Below are positions 61,401 through 64,000 of a stretch of DNA of 64,000 nucleotides, piece after piece. The notes under the pieces were generated by a model. That model searched no databases. It worked only from the letters and a program-made list of their open reading frames with translations, and was not told where the DNA came from. Position 1 is the stretch's first letter. The number at the start of each line of letters is the position of its first letter. The DNA is taken from assembly GCA_024235635.1 (NCBI GenBank), contig JACKMA010000003.1, positions 496,001-560,000 of the forward strand, in the 5' to 3' direction. The translations under genes were made by a program, and so were the position numbers. This stretch comes from Zoogloeaceae bacterium (GTDB lineage: Bacteria; Pseudomonadota; Gammaproteobacteria; Burkholderiales; Rhodocyclaceae).

Positions 61401-62322
61401 CCAGGTGATCCATTTCATCAACAAGCCGATGCCGGGCGGCCTGCCCAAGCGCACCAGCCGTGCCCTGCTTGACATCGAGGACGACAAGGTCATTCCGGTG
61501 ATCCGCGACCCGATGCTGGCGCGGGACGACTCGGAAGCGGTCTTCTACTTCCCCGGCTGCGGCTCGGAACGATTGTTCAGCCAGGTCGGCCTTGCCACCC
61601 AGGCAATGCTCTATCACGTCGGCGCGACCACCGTACTGCCTCCGGGCTACCTGTGCTGCGGCTACCCGCAGACCTCCGCCGGCCAGGAGGACACCGGACA
61701 GAAGATCACGACCGACAACCGGGTGCTGTTCCACCGTGTCGCCAATACCTTGAACTACCTCGACATCCGCACCGTCGTCGTTTCCTGCGGCACCTGCATG
61801 GACCAGCTGCTGCAATACCAGTTCGAGAAGATCTTTCCGGGCTGCCGGCTGGTGGACATCCACGAGTACCTGATGGAAAAAGGCGTGGCACTGTCCGGCA
61901 TAGAAGGCGTGCGCTACATGTACCACGAGCCATGCCACACGCCGATGAAGCACCATGACGGCACCCGGGTCGCCAACGCGCTGATGGGCACGCGGGTCGA
62001 CCTCAACGACCGCTGCTGCGGCGAATCCGGCACGCTGGCGGCGACCCGGCCGGACATCTCGACCCAGGTCCGGTTCCGCAAGCAGCAGGAACTCGAGAAA
62101 GGCGCCGCGGCGCTGCGCGCCGGCGTCGCGACGACGCCGGTCAAGGTGCTGACTTCGTGCCCGAGCTGCTTGCAGGGCCTGTCCCGCTATGCCGACGATG
62201 CAGGCGGGCTCGAGGCCGACTACATCGTCGTCGAGGTGGCGAAGCACCTGCTGGGCGAGAACTGGATGTCCGACTACGTCGAACGGGTCAACGCCGGCGG
62301 CATCGAGCGGGTACTGCTGTAG
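58432..62322 (+). CDS. DUF3683-type FAD/Fe-S oxidoreductase (D-lactate/glycolate oxidase-like)
   Basis: The 1296-residue protein has an N-terminal DUF3683 region, an FAD_binding_4 domain (about 165-400, with PRGGGTGYTGGAV), an FAD-oxidase C domain ending in GEHGIGITKLEF, two 4Fe-4S motifs CLRCGKCKPVC (about 828) and CTVCHKCEKPC (about 890), and two CCG cysteine-rich domains (CCGYPQTSAG near 1074, CCGESGTLA near 1195). This is a fused version of the GlcDEF or Dld-II systems that oxidise 2-hydroxyacids and pass electrons to the quinone pool. The natural substrate is not known. A TAAAAT at 58396-58401 is a candidate -10. Confidence 0.88.
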   Translation: MTQRLREIPYNYTSFSDREIVIRLLGEEAWRVVDELRSERVTGRSARMLYEVLGDIWVVIRNPYLQDDLLANDKRRAALVGALRHRLREVEKRRQESAGNDPERSAKVVQLVLAAQEAVDRFERQFDETEALRRQVRQTLARHTRKDNICFDGHARVAHVTDATDWRVEYPFVVLYPDSEEEVGPLVRDCIALGLTIIPRGGGTGYTGGAVPLDPRSAVINTEKLLAMGPVEEIVLPGTAGPMARPYATIRTGAGVVTARVAEAAAAAGRVFAVDPTSAEASCIGGNIAMNAGGKKAVLWGTALDNLAWWKMVTPDGNWLEVERLDHNFGKIHEQETVHFRLRRYDAGGARLLSEEVLSMPGASCRKEGLGKDVTDKFLGGVPGVQKEGTDGLIVAGRWVLHRMPPATRTVCLEFFGQVREAVPAIVEITDYFKPGGGGHGLDVQLAGLEHLDERYVKAVGYTTKAKRHGRPKMVLIGDIVGHDQDAVMRAASEVIRMTNARGSEGFIAVSPEQRKRFWLDRSRTAAISRHTNAFKINEDVVIPLPRMGDYCDGIERINIELSTRNKLALCDAIAEFLQKTLPLAAGDADLPAEELIGDRRQAALDYVQQVRRRWAWLLDNLDLPLAEAEGRFADYGIEAGELSNRAAEPMLFHRLQDYSVRTSWKSELQPRLTKIFDGELFRPTREAIADIHSRVLRGRVFVALHMHAGDGNVHTNIPVNSDNYEMLQTANRAVERIMQLARALGGVISGEHGIGITKLEFLTDDEMSGFRAYKNKVDPDGHFNRGKLMPGANLDGAYTPSFNLMGHESLIMEQTEIDDIASDIKDCLRCGKCKPVCTTHVPRANLLYSPRNKILSTSLLIEAFLYEEQTRRGISLAHWAEFEDVADHCTVCHKCEKPCPVDIDFGDVSIKMRNLLRREGKRSFNPGKAAAMAFLTAKDPTTIKLIRKGMLEWGYQAQRLGHRAGKALGLIREQVEAPPASLGRAPLKAQVIHFINKPMPGGLPKRTSRALLDIEDDKVIPVIRDPMLARDDSEAVFYFPGCGSERLFSQVGLATQAMLYHVGATTVLPPGYLCCGYPQTSAGQEDTGQKITTDNRVLFHRVANTLNYLDIRTVVVSCGTCMDQLLQYQFEKIFPGCRLVDIHEYLMEKGVALSGIEGVRYMYHEPCHTPMKHHDGTRVANALMGTRVDLNDRCCGESGTLAATRPDISTQVRFRKQQELEKGAAALRAGVATTPVKVLTSCPSCLQGLSRYADDAGGLEADYIVVEVAKHLLGENWMSDYVERVNAGGIERVLL

Positions 62323-62345
62323 TCCGGAAGGGGCCGGGCGGCGCG

Positions 62346-62570
62346 CTACTGGCAGGCCTGCGGGCCGCGGTGCCGCGCCAGGGCCTCGCGTACGGCAACG
62401 GCGATGCCCTTGAGTTCGCCATGACGAGCGGTCTCGACGACCCGGAAGACGTTCTCCCGATAGGCCGCGTTCGACAGCAGGCGCGGCACATCGACGGGCA
62501 TGCCGCAGTGTGCGCGGGCAAGCTCGTCGAGACGCGACAGCATGACTCGAAGCTCGGTGGTTAGGCTCAT
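62346..62570 (-). CDS. Small hypothetical protein, apparently near-leaderless
   Basis: The 74-residue protein begins MSLTTELRVMLSRLDELARAHC and is helical, with no recognised domain. No Shine-Dalgarno is visible before ATG 62570. A good promoter (62610-62581) would start transcription about four bases upstream of the ATG. Convergent with the FAD/Fe-S gene. Probably real. Confidence 0.6.
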   Translation of the reverse strand: MSLTTELRVMLSRLDELARAHCGMPVDVPRLLSNAAYRENVFRVVETARHGELKGIAVAVREALARHRGPQACQ

Positions 62571-62580
62571 GATGCAGTGC

Positions 62581-62610
62581 AATATACGTTTGCAGGCAAT
62601 ATTGAGCCAA
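62581..62610 (-). promoter_or_regulatory. Promoter of the small minus-strand gene
   Basis: On the minus strand TTGGCT (62610-62605) and TATATT (62586-62581) are separated by 18 bp. The predicted start near 62574 is only four bases before ATG 62570. The plus strand also carries CAATAT (62580-62585) and ATATTG (62599-62604), an inverted repeat lying over this promoter, which suggests a repressor site. Confidence 0.5.
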
Positions 62611-62701
62611 CTACATCGGCACAGCTGTGTGAATTTGTGCCGCACTGCAGCATTTAGACCACAGGATCGGCACCCGGTCCACCTTCGCCGTGCAACGGCC
62701 T

Positions 62702-62730
62702 TTGTGACGAGCCGACCGATGCATTATATT
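62702..62730 (+). promoter_or_regulatory. Promoter likely for the MFS transporter
   Basis: TTGTGA (62702-62707) and TATATT (62725-62730) are spaced by exactly 17 bp. The predicted start near 62737 gives a leader of about 240 bases to ATG 62976. The same AT-rich patch contains TATAAT on the opposite strand, but no -35 is seen for that direction. Confidence 0.55.
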
Positions 62731-62895
62731 GGTGCAAATATTTTCTGCCTGCTGCCGCCTGCAAATCGTGTGGCACCGCCGTCGCCGGACGCAATTGCGC
62801 GGGACGCCGACGAGTGCCCGTCCCGCCCGTGACGCCTTCGGGTCGGGGTCGAGCCCGCACACCGTGCTTCGCCGCAGGCGGCCGTCGACAGGACC

Positions 62896-62979
62896 ATGGA
62901 CACTCGGCAACAGCCTGATTTCTCGAACATCAGCCGGCAGACAGGGACACTGAAGGCCCCGTTGCGGGTGCCGGCATGA
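62896..62979 (+). CDS. Possible 27-residue leader peptide overlapping the MFS gene
   Basis: A short frame MDTRQQPDFSNISRQTGTLK... ends with a TGA overlapping the MFS ATG (ATGA). AGGA sits only two bases before its ATG, which is too close for efficient initiation. It could couple translation to the transporter. The evidence is the stop-start overlap and nothing more, so it may be chance. Confidence 0.25.
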   Translation: MDTRQQPDFSNISRQTGTLKAPLRVPA

Positions 62980-64000
62980 TCAGCCACATCGTTCCCATCT
63001 CAGCACTGCTCGCGGGCGTCGCCCTGCTGCTGCTCGGCAACGGACTGCTCGGCACGCTGCTGGCGGTGCGGGGCGGCCTCGAAGGCTATAGCGCCCCGGT
63101 GCTCGGCCTGATCGGCTCGGGCTATTTCGCCGGCTACCTGGTGGGTACCGCGGTCGCGCCGCCGCTGATCCGGCGGATCGGCCACATCCGCGCCTTCGCG
63201 TTCTTCGCGGCAGCCACCGCGGCGACGGCCCTGCTGCACGGTCTGCTGGTATCGGCGCCGACCTGGATCGCGCTGCGGATACTGGCCGGCACCTCGCTGG
63301 TGTCGCTCTACATGATCATCGAGAGCTGGCTCAACAGCCAGGCGGAGCGGAGCCAGCGCGGCAAGATCTTCGCCCTCTACATGGTCGTGAACCTCGGCGC
63401 CCTGGCGCTCGCGCAGCAACTGCTGCGGCTCGACTCTCCGGCCGGCTTCACGCTGTTCGCGATCGCCGCGCTGTTCATCTGCCTGGCGACGATGCCGGTT
63501 GCCGCGACCCGGCTGGCACAGCCCGTCGCCACGGCGCCGGGGCAATTCTCGATTAAGCGCCTGTGGCGCGAGGTTCCGGTGGCCGCCGCCGGCAGCCTGC
63601 TGTCCGGGCTGACGATGGGCGCGTTCTGGGGCATGGGTCCGGTCTATGCGGCACGCATCGGCCTCGACGGCAACGGCGTCGCACTGTTCATGAGCGCCTG
63701 CATCGTCGGCGGCGCCCTGCTGCAATGGCCGCTCGGCGCCTTCTCCGACAGCCGGGACCGGCGCAGCGCGCTGGCCGTTGCCGCCCTCCTCGCCGCTGTC
63801 GCGGCACTGCCGCTGCTGGCCGGCGACCGGCTCGGGATGTGGACGGTGGCCGCGATCGCGCTGTACGGCGGCATGGCCTTTGCCATCTATCCGATGTCGG
63901 TGGCCCATCTCGTGGATCACCTCGGCGCCGAGGACATCGTCGGCGGTTCGAGCATGCTGCTGTTGTTGCATGGCATCGGCGCTGCCATCGGGCCGGTGCT
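62976..64000 (+). CDS. YcaD-like MFS transporter (partial, runs off the right edge)
   Basis: About 341 residues are visible, with an uninterrupted frame to the end of the window and about ten membrane segments. It follows the YcaD pattern: LLLLGNGLLGTLLAVRG, then GYFAGYLVGTAVAPPLIRRIGH, the IIESWLN segment in helix 4-5, and QWPLGAFSDSRDRRSALAV, a typical MFS motif A in the middle loop. The substrate is unknown for the group. ATG 62976 is chosen; GGGTG lies upstream, a weak site. A leader of about 240 bases contains a possible small peptide. Confidence 0.85.
   Translation, partial: MISHIVPISALLAGVALLLLGNGLLGTLLAVRGGLEGYSAPVLGLIGSGYFAGYLVGTAVAPPLIRRIGHIRAFAFFAAATAATALLHGLLVSAPTWIALRILAGTSLVSLYMIIESWLNSQAERSQRGKIFALYMVVNLGALALAQQLLRLDSPAGFTLFAIAALFICLATMPVAATRLAQPVATAPGQFSIKRLWREVPVAAAGSLLSGLTMGAFWGMGPVYAARIGLDGNGVALFMSACIVGGALLQWPLGAFSDSRDRRSALAVAALLAAVAALPLLAGDRLGMWTVAAIALYGGMAFAIYPMSVAHLVDHLGAEDIVGGSSMLLLLHGIGAAIGPV

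Larger units (their letters stand above)
62571..62975. other. 405 bp divergent intergenic region before the MFS gene
   Basis: No full gene is seen. AT-rich parts (62571-62640 and 62700-62760) carry promoters in both directions. There is a 10 bp palindrome CACAGCTGTG at 62620-62629 and a repeated GCAATAT (62579-62585 and 62596-62602). A 27-codon frame near its right end (62896-62979) overlaps the MFS start. The region is typical of a regulated divergent control region. Confidence 0.5.

Noticed and set aside
58429..62610. Long open frame on the minus strand across the FAD/Fe-S gene
   Set aside because: It is the mirror of a long GC-rich coding region on the plus strand, which has a clear domain structure. 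High GC content makes such shadow frames common.

Overview
The window is GC-rich chromosomal DNA with tightly packed genes, many 1 to 30 bp overlaps, and frequent GTG and TTG starts. The gene content points to a proteobacterium, most likely a betaproteobacterium of the Rhodocyclales type. The strongest signs are the order lptB-rpoN-hpf-ptsN-hprK with an HPr kinase, the anaerobic ubiquinone genes ubiU-ubiV-ubiT, a DUF3683-type FAD/Fe-S oxidoreductase and an NDUFA9-like protein beside cca. The taxonomic call is an inference from gene order; no rRNA gene is present to confirm it. I see no insertion sequence, prophage, CRISPR array, tRNA or rRNA gene.

Region by region. 1-9.3 kb (plus strand): FHA protein, MBL-fold hydrolase, rapZ, a NusG-domain-II/Gx-transporter pair, then ubiU-ubiV-ubiT behind an FNR-type promoter, VanZ-like protein, thioredoxin-like [2Fe-2S] ferredoxin, a serine hydrolase and a glutathione transferase. 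9.3-11.6 kb: a membrane diguanylate cyclase and queF (minus). 11.6-18.7 kb (plus): cutA-dsbD, then riboflavin genes ribE, ribBA, ribH with nusB and an inserted TonB-dependent receptor. 18.8-23.6 kb (minus): a complete N-acetylglutaminylglutamine amide (NAGGN) osmolyte operon. 24-31.6 kb (plus): thiL-pgpA-pncC, recA-recX, lptB-rpoN-hpf-ptsN-hprK. 31.6-34.4 kb (minus): FHA/pseudo-cyclase, ttcA and a pteridine reductase. 34.5-37.4 kb: MidA-type methyltransferase, a small acidic protein, a hydrolase and a GST. 37.5-43.4 kb (minus): slt, NDUFA9-like, cca and a PBP1C-like protein whose transpeptidase half has decayed. 43.5-46.9 kb: fcl, sfsA, a small protein, and an ECF sigma/small membrane protein/signal peptidase unit.

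The most accessory-looking stretch is 47.1-50.7 kb: two lipoproteins, a secreted ClpP-fold protein and a 560 bp gene-poor gap. Next, 50.7-53.8 kb, holds a MoaD-like protein overlapping a BNR-propeller gene, downstream of an unusual nucleotidylyltransferase joined to a kinase-like domain whose catalytic loop is altered. This three-gene group is my best candidate for something undescribed. 53.9-58.3 kb is amino-acid catabolism and biosynthesis: mdeR and mdeA (methionine gamma-lyase) divergent around a 9 bp inverted repeat, then ilvA, a DUF454 protein and a RidA-family protein. Methionine gamma-lyase and threonine dehydratase both yield 2-oxobutyrate, and RidA proteins remove the reactive enamine/imine intermediates of such enzymes. 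The window ends with a 1296-residue FAD/Fe-S oxidoreductase, a small gene that appears nearly leaderless, and the start of a YcaD-like MFS transporter.

Taken together, the genes suggest a free-living respiratory organism that switches between oxic and anoxic ubiquinone synthesis and makes a dipeptide osmolyte. It would use nitrogen-PTS and sigma-54 regulation, with many small envelope proteins.
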